The notes beneath the pieces were generated by a model. The model worked only from the letters and a program-made list of their open reading frames with translations. It was not told the DNA's origin and did no database searches. From Achromobacter xylosoxidans (GTDB lineage: Bacteria > Pseudomonadota > Gammaproteobacteria > Burkholderiales > Burkholderiaceae_B): a stretch of DNA of 64,000 nt. Shown here in pieces: positions 18,067 to 25,809 of the stretch. The position numbers were made by a program, and so were the translations under genes. The stretch spans positions 3,472,001-3,536,000 of the forward strand of contig NZ_CP061008.1 of the NCBI RefSeq assembly GCF_014490035.1, in the 5' to 3' direction. The stretch's first letter is position 1, and each line of letters starts with the position of its first letter.

Positions 18067-18387
18067 ATGAACACACCCGCCCTGCGTCCCCGCATCGTCA
18101 TCCATTACTGCACGCAGTGCCAGTGGCTGCTGCGCGCCGGCTGGATGGCCCAGGAACTCCTGTCCACGTTTTCGACCGATCTGGGCGAGGTCGTGCTGCA
18201 GCCTGGCACCGGCGGGATCTTCCAGGTCACCTACAACGGCGACCTGATCTGGGACCGCAAGAGCGATGGCGGCTTCCCCTCGGCCAAGGAACTGAAGCAG
18301 CGCGTGCGCGACCGCCTCGATCCCGGCCGCACGCTGGGCCATATCGACGGCCACTCCGCCGGCCCGCTGGCCGCGCCCGACGCCTGA
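18067..18387 (+). CDS. SelT/SelW/SelH (Rdx) family selenoprotein homologue, Cys form
   Basis: 106 residues with a thioredoxin-like fold. The Rdx redox motif CTQC is at residues 15-18 (Cys in place of selenocysteine), inside IHYCTQCQWLLRA. TGGIFQV and the DGGFPSAKELKQRVRD segment are hallmarks of bacterial SelW-like proteins. The function is a presumed thiol-redox or glutathione-linked role. The gene is short and divergent from the Bcr/CflA exporter, and no strong Shine-Dalgarno is visible. Confidence 0.87.
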   Translation: MNTPALRPRIVIHYCTQCQWLLRAGWMAQELLSTFSTDLGEVVLQPGTGGIFQVTYNGDLIWDRKSDGGFPSAKELKQRVRDRLDPGRTLGHIDGHSAGPLAAPDA

Positions 18388-18442
18388 AGCGCATGCGGAC
18401 CGGCCCCGCAAGAGCCGGCCCGTTGCCACGCAGCCGCAGGCT

Positions 18443-19969
18443 TCAGGCGGAAGACTCCGCTTGCGCCAGGCCCGCGCGCTGCTTGCGTTGGCGCATGGCC
18501 GACACCACCAGCAGCGCAATCAAGCCCACGCACGCCACCACGAAGCCCAGGCTGATGGGCCGCGAGACGAAGATCGTCAGGTCGCCGCGCGACAGCAGCA
18601 GGGCGCGGCGGAAGTTCTCTTCCACCATGGGGCCGAGCACAAAGCCCAGCAACAGCGGCGCGGGTTCGAAGCGCATGCGGATCAGCGCGTAGCCCGCCGC
18701 GCCGAACAAGGTCACCATGGCCACGTCGAACAGATTGTTGTTGGTGCTGTAGACGCCCACGCAGACAAAGAACAGCGCCGCCGGGAACAGGTAGCGGAAC
18801 GGCACCGTCAAGAGCCGCACCCACATGCCGATCAGCGGCAGGTTCAAGAGCAGCAACAGCACGTTGCCCACCCAGAAGCTGGCGATCAGCCCCCAGAACA
18901 TGTCGGCGTGCTCCACCATCATCTGCGGTCCCGGCTGGATGCCGTGGATGATCAGCGCGCCCAGCATCAGCGCCATCACCGGATCGCCGGGGATGCCCAG
19001 GCTCATGGTGGGAATAAAGCTGGTCTGGGTCGACGCGCTGGTGGCCGCTTCCGGTCCGGCGATGCCTTCGATGGCGCCGCGGCCGAAGCGGCGCGGCTCG
19101 CGCGCCACCTTCTTTTCCGTCGCATACGAAATGAACGAGGCGATGGTGGGACCGGTGCCGGGCAGGATGCCAAAAGCCGCGCCGATGGCCGTGCCGCGCA
19201 CCAGCGCGCCGCGCGACTGCTTGATGTCGCCGGCCTCGGGCCGCATCGACTTCATGCTGATCTTGGCGGTGGTCACCTTGGCGTCGCCGCCGATGCGGTT
19301 GATGTTCTTCAGGAAGTCCGCCACGCCGAAGAGACCCATGGCCAGCGCCACGATCTGCAGGCCGTCGGACAGCTCCAGGATGCCGAAGTGAAAGCGCATC
19401 GTGCCGGTGTTGACGTCGGTGCCCACCACGCCCAGCAGCAGACCCACCACCACCATCGCCACGCCCTTGATCGCCGATCCCTTGGCCAAGGTGGCGCCAG
19501 CCAGCAGGCCCAGCATCATCATGGAGAAGTACTCGGCGGGGCCGAACTTGAAGGCCACGTCCACCAGCATAGGGGAGAACAGGATCATCGCCAGAATGCC
19601 GACCGACGCGCCGCAGAACGACGAGAACATCAGCATGAACAGCGCCGAGCCGGCCTTGCCGTTGCGCGCCAGCGGATTGCCGTCCAGGCAGGCCACCGCG
19701 TGCGACGCGGTGCCGGGCAGGTTCAGCATGATGGAGGTAATCCCGCCACCGTACTGCGACCCGTAGTAGATGCCCGACAGCATCACCAGCGCCGCCGTGG
19801 GCGTCATGGTGTAGGTCAGCGGCAGCAGGATGGAGATCGCGGCCAGCACGCCCATGCCCGGCAGCACGCCGATAAGGTTGCCCATGAACACGCCGAACAC
19901 GGCCCACATGAGGTTGTCCAGCGCGAAGGCGACGGAGAACCCGTGCATCAGGTTGTTGAAGATTTCCAT
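18443..19969 (-). CDS. tctA: Tripartite tricarboxylate transporter permease TctA
   Basis: 508-residue large membrane subunit of a TTT-family transporter, with around 11-12 helices. Typical blocks include MGNLIGVLPGMGVLAAIS, YYGSQYGGGITSI, FGILPGTGPTIASF and PEAATSASTQTSFIPTM (each cited in part). It should import a carboxylate together with TctB and a periplasmic TctC/Bug receptor. It lies 3 bp after tctB. No tctC is present in the window, so the receptor must be encoded elsewhere. Confidence 0.93.
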   Translation of the reverse strand: MEIFNNLMHGFSVAFALDNLMWAVFGVFMGNLIGVLPGMGVLAAISILLPLTYTMTPTAALVMLSGIYYGSQYGGGITSIMLNLPGTASHAVACLDGNPLARNGKAGSALFMLMFSSFCGASVGILAMILFSPMLVDVAFKFGPAEYFSMMMLGLLAGATLAKGSAIKGVAMVVVGLLLGVVGTDVNTGTMRFHFGILELSDGLQIVALAMGLFGVADFLKNINRIGGDAKVTTAKISMKSMRPEAGDIKQSRGALVRGTAIGAAFGILPGTGPTIASFISYATEKKVAREPRRFGRGAIEGIAGPEAATSASTQTSFIPTMSLGIPGDPVMALMLGALIIHGIQPGPQMMVEHADMFWGLIASFWVGNVLLLLLNLPLIGMWVRLLTVPFRYLFPAALFFVCVGVYSTNNNLFDVAMVTLFGAAGYALIRMRFEPAPLLLGFVLGPMVEENFRRALLLSRGDLTIFVSRPISLGFVVACVGLIALLVVSAMRQRKQRAGLAQAESSA

Positions 19970-19972
19970 CGA

Positions 19973-20443
19973 TCAGCCCCAGCGGAACAGCGGAAACTGC
20001 AGTTGCAGCGCCCAAGAGAAAACGGCGACGCCCAGCACGGTTACGCCGGCGGCCAGCAGCGCCGCGCTGCGCGGCGTGTGCTGGCGGTCGCCCATCGCGG
20101 AAATGAAGACCAGCGCAAAGGTCGCGGGCACCAGGCCGCCATACTTGCCCAGCAGGATGAAGGTCATCAGTCCGCCGATGATGCAGCCCCAGCCGCGCCA
20201 GTCGGGCGGGGGCTCGTCTTCGGCGTCCTCATCGGGTGCCGCGGGCGCCGCCGCCATGCGCGCGATCATCAGGCCCAACAGCACCAGCAGCACGCCCAGG
20301 ATCGCGGGGAACATCCCCGGCCCCATGCGCGCCAGGCTGCCGATGTTGTAGGTGGATGCCTGCGCGATGGCGCCCAGGCCCAGCACGATCATCGTGCCGG
20401 CTGCCCAGACCTCGCGCCGCGCGGCGCTGCGTTTGGATTGCAT
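19973..20443 (-). CDS. tctB: Tripartite tricarboxylate transporter small subunit TctB
   Basis: 156 residues with four predicted helices. The N-terminal TM1 (GTMIVLGLGAIAQA) is followed by the diagnostic GPGMFPAILGVLLVLLG. The central loop is acidic (PAAPDEDAEDEPPPD). TctB is the small membrane subunit that pairs with TctA. It is the first gene of the two-gene unit; the 250-bp upstream region contains a large imperfect dyad that may be an operator. Confidence 0.92.
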   Translation of the reverse strand: MQSKRSAARREVWAAGTMIVLGLGAIAQASTYNIGSLARMGPGMFPAILGVLLVLLGLMIARMAAAPAAPDEDAEDEPPPDWRGWGCIIGGLMTFILLGKYGGLVPATFALVFISAMGDRQHTPRSAALLAAGVTVLGVAVFSWALQLQFPLFRWG

Positions 20444-20506
20444 CTGTAGTCCTCCCGTTGTTGTGCTTTTGCCTGACTACGTTCTGAACAAAAGCTGACT
20501 TTTGAA

Positions 20507-20584
20507 TGAACGCGGAAGTCTAGGAATTCAAACTTCCGTTCACCTTTCAGGCGCACGGGCAATGCGCCAAACAGGCGTTTTTTT
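20507..20584. promoter_or_regulatory. Imperfect dyad and terminator-like hairpins upstream of tctB
   Basis: An inverted repeat (20507-20519 with 20532-20542, one bulge) flanks a GAATTC centre. On the + strand it is followed by two overlapping hairpins: GGCGCA/TGCGCC (20550-20568), and CGCC/GGCG (20565-20577) followed by seven T (20578-20584). The dyad could be an operator for tctBA. The + strand hairpin with its T-run looks like an intrinsic terminator, although no + strand gene lies just upstream. Confidence 0.4.
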
Positions 20585-20693
20585 CGGCAAAAACGGGGGA
20601 AATCCCTAAGCCCGCGAGAATGGCGGGCAGGACCGATGCGCTACGCGCAAGCGTTTGTTGCGGCTATGCGCCGCGCGCCGCGGCGGCGGGTTC

Positions 20694-21206
20694 TCAGCCC
20701 TTGGGCGTCCAGGGCTTGCGCGGGCTGCCGGCCAACGCGACGTCCAGGCGCTGCCTGGCGGCCAGGGGCCAACAGGCGTCCATGTCGTAGAACGCTTCGG
20801 CCGCCGGCACGTCGTCCGGTATGCCCACCCATGGGTGCCTGGAACGCACGAAGCAATGCGCGCCAGGCGGGAAGTCGGCGGCGCGGTCCAGCGTGCCCGC
20901 GTAGATCAGCGCCACCGTTTCGCCGTAACCCGGGTGATGGCTCCACAGCAGGCCGAGGCAGGCCGCGCAACGCACGACCACGACGGTCTCGCCATCATTG
21001 GCGTTCTTGTCCGCGGGATGGCGGCGCACCTCGCCGCGCAGGCGCTGCACGCGGTCGGATTCGATCACCGCGTTCATCGCAAAGGCGGTGCCGGAGTGCC
21101 GTTGGCACACGGTGCAATGGCAGCAATGGACAAACATGGGCGGGCTGGCGAGGCGGTAGCGGACCGCGCCGCAATCGCAGCCGCCTTCGATGGGAGCCTG
21201 AGTCAC
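20694..21206 (-). CDS. GFA-family zinc protein (glutathione-dependent formaldehyde-activating type)
   Basis: 170 residues with the zinc ligands of the GFA/CENP-V fold: Cys10 and Cys12 (GGCDCGAVRY), Cys29-His-Cys31 and Cys34 (CHCTVC), and a CAAC motif in the middle. It starts with GTG, supported by AGGAG seven nt upstream. Members of this family bind glutathione or other thiol adducts, but most are functionally uncharacterised, so formaldehyde metabolism is only one possibility. It stands alone on the minus strand. Confidence 0.88.
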   Translation of the reverse strand: MTQAPIEGGCDCGAVRYRLASPPMFVHCCHCTVCQRHSGTAFAMNAVIESDRVQRLRGEVRRHPADKNANDGETVVVVRCAACLGLLWSHHPGYGETVALIYAGTLDRAADFPPGAHCFVRSRHPWVGIPDDVPAAEAFYDMDACWPLAARQRLDVALAGSPRKPWTPKG

Positions 21207-21587
21207 GATGCGTCTCCTGGGAAGGTGCGCATCCAGTGTATTGAGGCCGCTGGCCGCCGGGCAGTGGCGATCGCGTCACGCTGCGGGGGGATTTGCGTCA
21301 ACGTCACCAGGGCAGGGTGGCGGGACCGGAATCGCGGCCGCCGGTGACGCTATTGCTTTTGCAGGCAATATGATGCTAAAATACATCAATTTTCGGCAAA
21401 ATTACAATAAACCAAGCGCCGAAAAAGTCGCTGGCGGCCGCGGCCGCCATTTTCGTTTGCGTTGCCTGCGCGCATGCCCCCCGCGCCCCGATGGCATCCA
21501 TTGGAAACAGCATCCATGGCACGCACGAATCTCATGCATTGCGCTTTGCGCGGGGGAAAGCCATGCGTCCTGAACAGGAGAACGTTC
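21207..21587 (+). promoter_or_regulatory. Leader region of the 45-residue gene with a perfect GC palindrome
   Basis: This 381-bp stretch has no convincing gene. It contains an AT-rich patch with a plausible sigma-70 promoter (TTGCTT, 18 nt, TAAAAT, about 21353-21382) reading toward the small gene. It also holds a 16-bp perfect palindrome GGCGGCCGCGGCCGCC at 21433-21448 followed by ATTTTCGTTT. The unusually long leader could hold an attenuator or yield a small RNA. Confidence 0.4.
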
Positions 21588-21725
21588 ATGTCTCATCAAC
21601 TCGTTGGCAAGAAGTGGCAATTCGAGATTCCTCCCCTGGACTGGAAGGCGCCCGAGACCAATAAGGACGCGGACATCAAGACCGTTGCCGCGGACGCCGA
21701 TGCCGCCGAAGACCAGGACGCCTGA
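21588..21725 (+). CDS. Small hypothetical protein, 45 residues
   Basis: Short open reading frame beginning MSHQLVGKKWQFEIPPLDW and ending in a very acidic tail (DADAAEDQDA). A strong Shine-Dalgarno AGGAG lies 7 nt before the ATG, which is better than for many large genes here. The protein has two Trp in the N-terminal half, no signal peptide and no membrane segment. The family is not recognised. The promoter-like sequence and long leader upstream support real expression. A start at an earlier in-frame ATG is possible but lacks a ribosome-binding site. Confidence 0.6.
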   Translation: MSHQLVGKKWQFEIPPLDWKAPETNKDADIKTVAADADAAEDQDA

Positions 21726-21772
21726 CCGGGCGTTGCCACAACCCTGAAATAGCCGCCGGGCGGGCAGGGGCG

Positions 21773-23323
21773 TCAGCCCGCGTGCGTCACCACGCGATTG
21801 CGCCCCTGCTGCTTGGCAGCGTACAGCGCGGCATCGGCCGCCTGAAAAACCGGCTCCACATCCGCGCCGCCCGCCGGCCAGTGCGCCACGCCGGCTGACA
21901 CCGTGATTTCCGGGGCGCCGCTCAAGCGGCGCATCTCCGTCGCCTTGCGCAGGCGCTCGGCCATGCCCGTGGCCTCCCTGGGACCCGCCGCGGGCAGCAG
22001 GATCAGGAACTCCTCGCCGCCGTTGCGGCAGAGCATGTCGGTCGGGCGCGAACAGTCGCGCATCAACTGCGCCATTCCCTGTATCACTTCATCGCCCGCC
22101 GTATGGCCGTAGGTGTCATTGACCCGCTTGAAATGGTCGATGTCCAAGGCGATCACGGCAAAGGGCGTGTCGGCCGCCTGCAGCGCGTCCACCGCCTGCC
22201 GCATGCCGCGGCGGTTGCGCAGCCCGGTCAGCGGATCGGTGATGCTGGCCTGATTGAGCTGGCCGATCTTGTCCTGCAGGTTGGTGTAGCTGCGGATCAC
22301 TGCGCGCTTGAGGCGCTGCGCCTCGAAATACCAGGCTTTCACCGAGCGCACCCGCTGCATGGCCACCGCCATGTCATGGTGCTCGACGTTGGTCGCCAGT
22401 TGCGATAGCGGCTGCGAAATCTTGCGCGCGCACCACCAGATGGCCAGCAGGAACAGCAGCGCGAAGGGCGCCGCGTAGCGGATCAGCGCCCAGATGAGAT
22501 CGTGCAAGGGCTCCAGCGTGGCCAGCGCGGGGCGCTGCGCGATCACGCCCCAGCCGCTGCGCGAAACATGCGCGTAGCCGGCCAGCATGTCCACCCCGCG
22601 CGTGTTGATCAGGCGCTGCGCGCCGTCTTCGCCGCGCATCACCGCGGCCACCACGGGATTGCCGGTGACGTCCTCGCCAACGCGCCCGCTCTCGGCGTGA
22701 TAGATCAGCCGCCCCTCGTGATCCACCACGTACAGATAGGAGCCGTCCTGATACGGATGCTTGCCCAGCAGGTTGTGCAGGGCGCCTTCGTTGCGCAGGT
22801 AGATCGTGCCAGAGACATAGCCCAGGTAGACGCCGCTCTCCGAATGAATGGGATACGAGACGTTGATCAACAGGTTGCCGGCGACCGACACATAGGGCTT
22901 GCTGATCAGGGGCTTGCGCGTTTGCAGCGCCATGCGGCTGGCGGCATTGTCGACCCGCGATCCCTGGAAGCTGCGGATGGCCTGGCTGGCCGCCACCATG
23001 ACGCCGTCAGCACGGATGATGGCGACCGAGTTGAAGCTGTCCGTCTGCTCCCGCAGGCGCGCGACTTCCGCGTTCAGGACCTCCGGCGCATCGAAGCGCC
23101 AGGCGACATGGCGGGCGCTGTACTCCAGTTGCTGCAGGGCCGATTCCAGGAAAGTGCCCGCGCTCTCGGCCAGCTTGGCGGCATACACCCGGTTGGATTC
23201 CAGCGTATTGGCGATGAGCTGTTCGCGCTGCACCCGATAACTGGCGTACAGGGCGTTGGCGGTGGCGGCGAGGGCGCTGCATACGGTAAGCGCAAGCACC
23301 AGCCCGCGTAGGTTGATTCGCAT
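21773..23323 (-). CDS. Membrane diguanylate cyclase with Cache sensor
   Basis: 516 residues. TM1 (about 8-27) and TM2 (about 285-305) flank a double-Cache periplasmic sensor of roughly 250 residues. A HAMP-like linker leads to a GGDEF domain with substrate motif GGEEF at 435-439, so the cyclase is predicted active. The inhibitory site RxxD (RPTD) sits five residues before GGEEF, exactly as in PleD, which predicts product feedback by c-di-GMP. TDPLTGLRNRR marks the domain start. Ligands of related Cache domains are small organic molecules; this one is unknown. It is a single gene on the minus strand, 48 bp from the recombinase gene. Confidence 0.92.
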   Translation of the reverse strand: MRINLRGLVLALTVCSALAATANALYASYRVQREQLIANTLESNRVYAAKLAESAGTFLESALQQLEYSARHVAWRFDAPEVLNAEVARLREQTDSFNSVAIIRADGVMVAASQAIRSFQGSRVDNAASRMALQTRKPLISKPYVSVAGNLLINVSYPIHSESGVYLGYVSGTIYLRNEGALHNLLGKHPYQDGSYLYVVDHEGRLIYHAESGRVGEDVTGNPVVAAVMRGEDGAQRLINTRGVDMLAGYAHVSRSGWGVIAQRPALATLEPLHDLIWALIRYAAPFALLFLLAIWWCARKISQPLSQLATNVEHHDMAVAMQRVRSVKAWYFEAQRLKRAVIRSYTNLQDKIGQLNQASITDPLTGLRNRRGMRQAVDALQAADTPFAVIALDIDHFKRVNDTYGHTAGDEVIQGMAQLMRDCSRPTDMLCRNGGEEFLILLPAAGPREATGMAERLRKATEMRRLSGAPEITVSAGVAHWPAGGADVEPVFQAADAALYAAKQQGRNRVVTHAG

Positions 23324-23370
23324 GAAGATCGTGTCGGGCAGGATTCGGGTTGCGGCGAGTGCGCGGGATT

Positions 23371-24453
23371 TTACCCGCGCGGGGCGTCCGGCTCGTCCAA
23401 CAGCCGGGCCGCGGGCGATTCGGCCGCCGCCCCGGCGCGGAAGTAGCCCATGACGGTGGCCACGCTGGCGTGTCCGGTCATGGCCATGGTGTCGCCCAGC
23501 GGTACGTTCCGCCGTCCGGCCTCGGTCACGAATCCGGATCGCAGGCTGTGCGCCGAAAACTCGCCTTCCAGGCCGGCCAGCTTGCAGCGTTCCCGCACGA
23601 TGTCCCGCACCGCGGCCGCGGCCAGCGGCTCGCCCAGCACGTCGCCGCGCCGCACGCGCCGGAACAGCGGACCTTGCGTGATGCCGCTGGCGCGCAGCCA
23701 GGCATCGAGCGCCTGCGCAGCCACGCCCACGATGGGCTTCTGGTCGTTGGCGCGGTGGGCGCCCGCCTGGTTGGTCTTGGAATACGCCAGCGCGTACAGA
23801 AAGCCCTCGGCCGTGCGCCGCGTGTTTTCCATCGTGGCGTGCACGACTTCGGAGCGCCTGCGCCCGCCGCTGGCCCAGGCGAACAGCAGCAGGGCGCGGT
23901 CGCGCAGTCCGCGCAGCGAGCCGTCGCAGGTGGCCAGCATGGCCTCCAGCGGTTCGCGCGTCAGCGCCACCTTCTTGGCGGGCGCCACGCCGCGCCGGGC
24001 GTAGGCGCGCCGCGTCCTGGCAAGCAGTTCGCGCACCGCGGCCGCGCGGCAGGGGTTGGGGTGGCCTTGAAGTTCGTGCGCCTTGGACAGCACGGAGATG
24101 CGCTGCAGCAGCGTGTTTAGGCTGGGCGCACCCAGCCTGCCTTTGGCTTTGAGCCGGACCAGTTCCTGGTCCAACGCCAGCGGCAATTCCCATTTCAGGC
24201 CTTGCTCGGTGGACCGCTGCGCATGGTCGACCACGAACTGGACCACGGCGGCTTCCGGCAAGGGCAGGGCAAAGGGACGGGCGTAGCGCAGCTCGAACCA
24301 GGCGCTCCAGTAGCGGATGGCGGCGCGGTAGCTGGCGACCGTGTTGGCCGAACTGCCTTCGCGCATCAGGGCGCGGGCGGCAGCGTCGGCCTGGGCGTCA
24401 AGGGTCAGCGGGTCCAGAGCGGGAAGCGGCGCCTGCGTTTTCAGCTGTGTCAT
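23371..24453 (-). CDS. Tyrosine recombinase / integrase
   Basis: 360 residues (start at MTQLK, 24453; an in-frame ATG at 24477 lies inside a dyad). The core-binding SAM-like domain is at about 30-150 (SSANTVASYRAAIRYW). The catalytic domain is at about 160-345, with Arg in GGRRRSE (198-200), His302 and Arg305 in HSLRSGF, His328 in TGHAS, and Tyr337 in MGYFRAG: the full R-H-R-H-Y set, so activity is predicted. No tRNA or visible attachment site flanks it, and composition matches the chromosome, which suggests a resident rather than recently arrived gene. It is divergent from a KfrA-like gene with 147 bp between the starts, holding two dyads. Confidence 0.9.
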   Translation of the reverse strand: MTQLKTQAPLPALDPLTLDAQADAAARALMREGSSANTVASYRAAIRYWSAWFELRYARPFALPLPEAAVVQFVVDHAQRSTEQGLKWELPLALDQELVRLKAKGRLGAPSLNTLLQRISVLSKAHELQGHPNPCRAAAVRELLARTRRAYARRGVAPAKKVALTREPLEAMLATCDGSLRGLRDRALLLFAWASGGRRRSEVVHATMENTRRTAEGFLYALAYSKTNQAGAHRANDQKPIVGVAAQALDAWLRASGITQGPLFRRVRRGDVLGEPLAAAAVRDIVRERCKLAGLEGEFSAHSLRSGFVTEAGRRNVPLGDTMAMTGHASVATVMGYFRAGAAAESPAARLLDEPDAPRG

Positions 24454-24472
24454 GTTGAAGAGGGTGAGGAAA

Positions 24473-24510
24473 ATCATATTTCATACATATTATTATGTAT
24501 GCTGTATGAT
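24473..24510. promoter_or_regulatory. Nested dyad upstream of the tyrosine recombinase
   Basis: A perfect inverted repeat CATACATA-TTAT-TATGTATG (24482-24501) is nested inside a second pair ATCATA/TATGAT (24473-24478 and 24505-24510) with the same centre, giving a 38-bp symmetric AT-rich element. It lies immediately upstream of the recombinase start. It is a candidate operator or recombinase binding site. Confidence 0.55.
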
Positions 24511-24529
24511 ATCTAACATTAATATCAAT

Positions 24530-24562
24530 TTACTCACGATAAGGTTCCATTATCGTGGGTAA
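24530..24562. promoter_or_regulatory. 13-bp inverted repeat upstream of the KfrA-like gene
   Basis: Arms TTACTCACGATAA (24530-24542) and TTATCGTGGGTAA (24550-24562) are complementary at 12 of 13 positions with a 7-bp spacer. The element lies 38 bp before the KfrA-like start. KfrA proteins repress themselves by binding inverted repeats in their promoter, so this is a likely autoregulatory operator. Confidence 0.6.
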
Positions 24563-24600
24563 TTATCCTACAGATGCCGAATCCGGCACGGAGCACGCGC

Positions 24601-25635
24601 ATGGCCACCGGAATTACCGAAACTGACGTCTGGACCGCCGCCGACGCCTTGCTGCTGGAGGGCGCGCGGCCCACCATCGAACGGGTGCGGCAAAAGATCG
24701 GCCGGGGTTCGCCCAACACCGTCAGCCCCTATCTCGAAACCTGGTTCCGTTCGCTGGGCGCGCGCATCAAGGACCCGGGCGCGTTCGCGGCGCCCGCGGC
24801 CGTACCCGATCCGGTAGCGCAGGCGGCCTCGCACTTCTGGGAAGCCGCCTTGGCCGAGGCCCGCGCGCAGCAGGAACAGGCCTATCGCGGTCGCTGGGAA
24901 GAACTGGCGCGGGAAGGGGAGCAGCTCGCCTCCGACGCCGAACAGCTGCAGCAGCGCGAAGCCCAGCTTGCGCATCGCGAACAGGATCTGCAGGAAGCCC
25001 TGAGGGTGGCCACTTCCCAATTGGCCGCCGCCGAAGACCGGCTGCTGGCGGCCGAACAGCAGTTGCGCCAACGCGATGAACTGCTCAGGCGCAACCAGCT
25101 GCAGCTGGAAGACGCACGCGGCGCCACGCAGGCGGCGCTGGCGGAAAGCGAGAAGATCCGCACCCAGCATGCCCAGGCGCTCGACGCGCTGGAAACCCGC
25201 CACACTGCCCACGAGCGCCGCTGGCTGAACGAACTGGACAGCGAGCGCGGCGCCGTCAAACGCTTGCAGACCCGGCTGGACGAGGCGCAGGCCGCCAGCC
25301 AGCAGCAGGCGGCGCAGGCGCGCAAGGCGCTGGAGCAGGAACAGGAGCTGCGCCGCCAGGCCGAACACAAGGCGCAGGCTGCGGGCGGCGAGACCCAGGC
25401 CCTGCAAGCGCGCCAGCAGGCCGATCAGGCCGCGGCCAGCGCGGCGCGGGCGGCAGCGCGTGAACGCGAAATGGCGCTGGAATCCCGGCTGGCGGCGGCC
25501 GAGCAACGCGCGTCCGACTACCTCGCGCAGTTGAAAGGGAAGGATGAGCAACTGGGCGAACTGACCCGGCATCTGCTGGCGCAAGTCCAGCGGCAGGATC
25601 CGGGGCAGGCGCGGCCGGAGCATCCGGGGTCCTAG
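24601..25635 (+). CDS. KfrA-like DNA-binding coiled-coil protein
   Basis: 344 residues. The N-terminal KfrA-type helix-turn-helix domain is at about 1-60 (ITETDVWTAADALLLEG, RPTIERVRQKIGRGSPNTV). From about 75 to the end the protein is an Ala/Gln/Glu-rich coiled coil with regular heptads (EQLQQREAQLAHREQDLQ, in part). Plasmid KfrA binds operators and forms filaments linked to partition; chromosomal relatives are poorly studied. The ATG at 24601 has GGAG 7 nt upstream, better than the ATG at 24574. It is divergent from a tyrosine recombinase, and the two share an operator-rich intergenic region. Confidence 0.85.
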   Translation: MATGITETDVWTAADALLLEGARPTIERVRQKIGRGSPNTVSPYLETWFRSLGARIKDPGAFAAPAAVPDPVAQAASHFWEAALAEARAQQEQAYRGRWEELAREGEQLASDAEQLQQREAQLAHREQDLQEALRVATSQLAAAEDRLLAAEQQLRQRDELLRRNQLQLEDARGATQAALAESEKIRTQHAQALDALETRHTAHERRWLNELDSERGAVKRLQTRLDEAQAASQQQAAQARKALEQEQELRRQAEHKAQAAGGETQALQARQQADQAAASAARAAAREREMALESRLAAAEQRASDYLAQLKGKDEQLGELTRHLLAQVQRQDPGQARPEHPGS

Positions 25636-25809
25636 CGCCGCGCGCGCAGCCTGGCGCATCACGGTTCGCGGGTCGCGGCAAAAGGATGCGCTGCATGCCC
25701 CCGGCGACCCGATTCGGATTATTGTTATAGGCATGGCGAAGCGCGCAACGCGCCCCGCCACGCGGCACATATATATAGCGACGCAGTAACCCGGCCAGCC
25801 GGAGGAACT

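Noticed and set aside
18400..18418. Hairpin CCGGC/GCCGG between the SelW-like and tctA genes as a bidirectional terminator.
   Set aside because: Only five base pairs and no T-tract on either strand.
18461..20449. A 662-codon + strand frame opposite tctA/tctB.
   Set aside because: Antisense composition artefact; both minus-strand genes are unambiguous.
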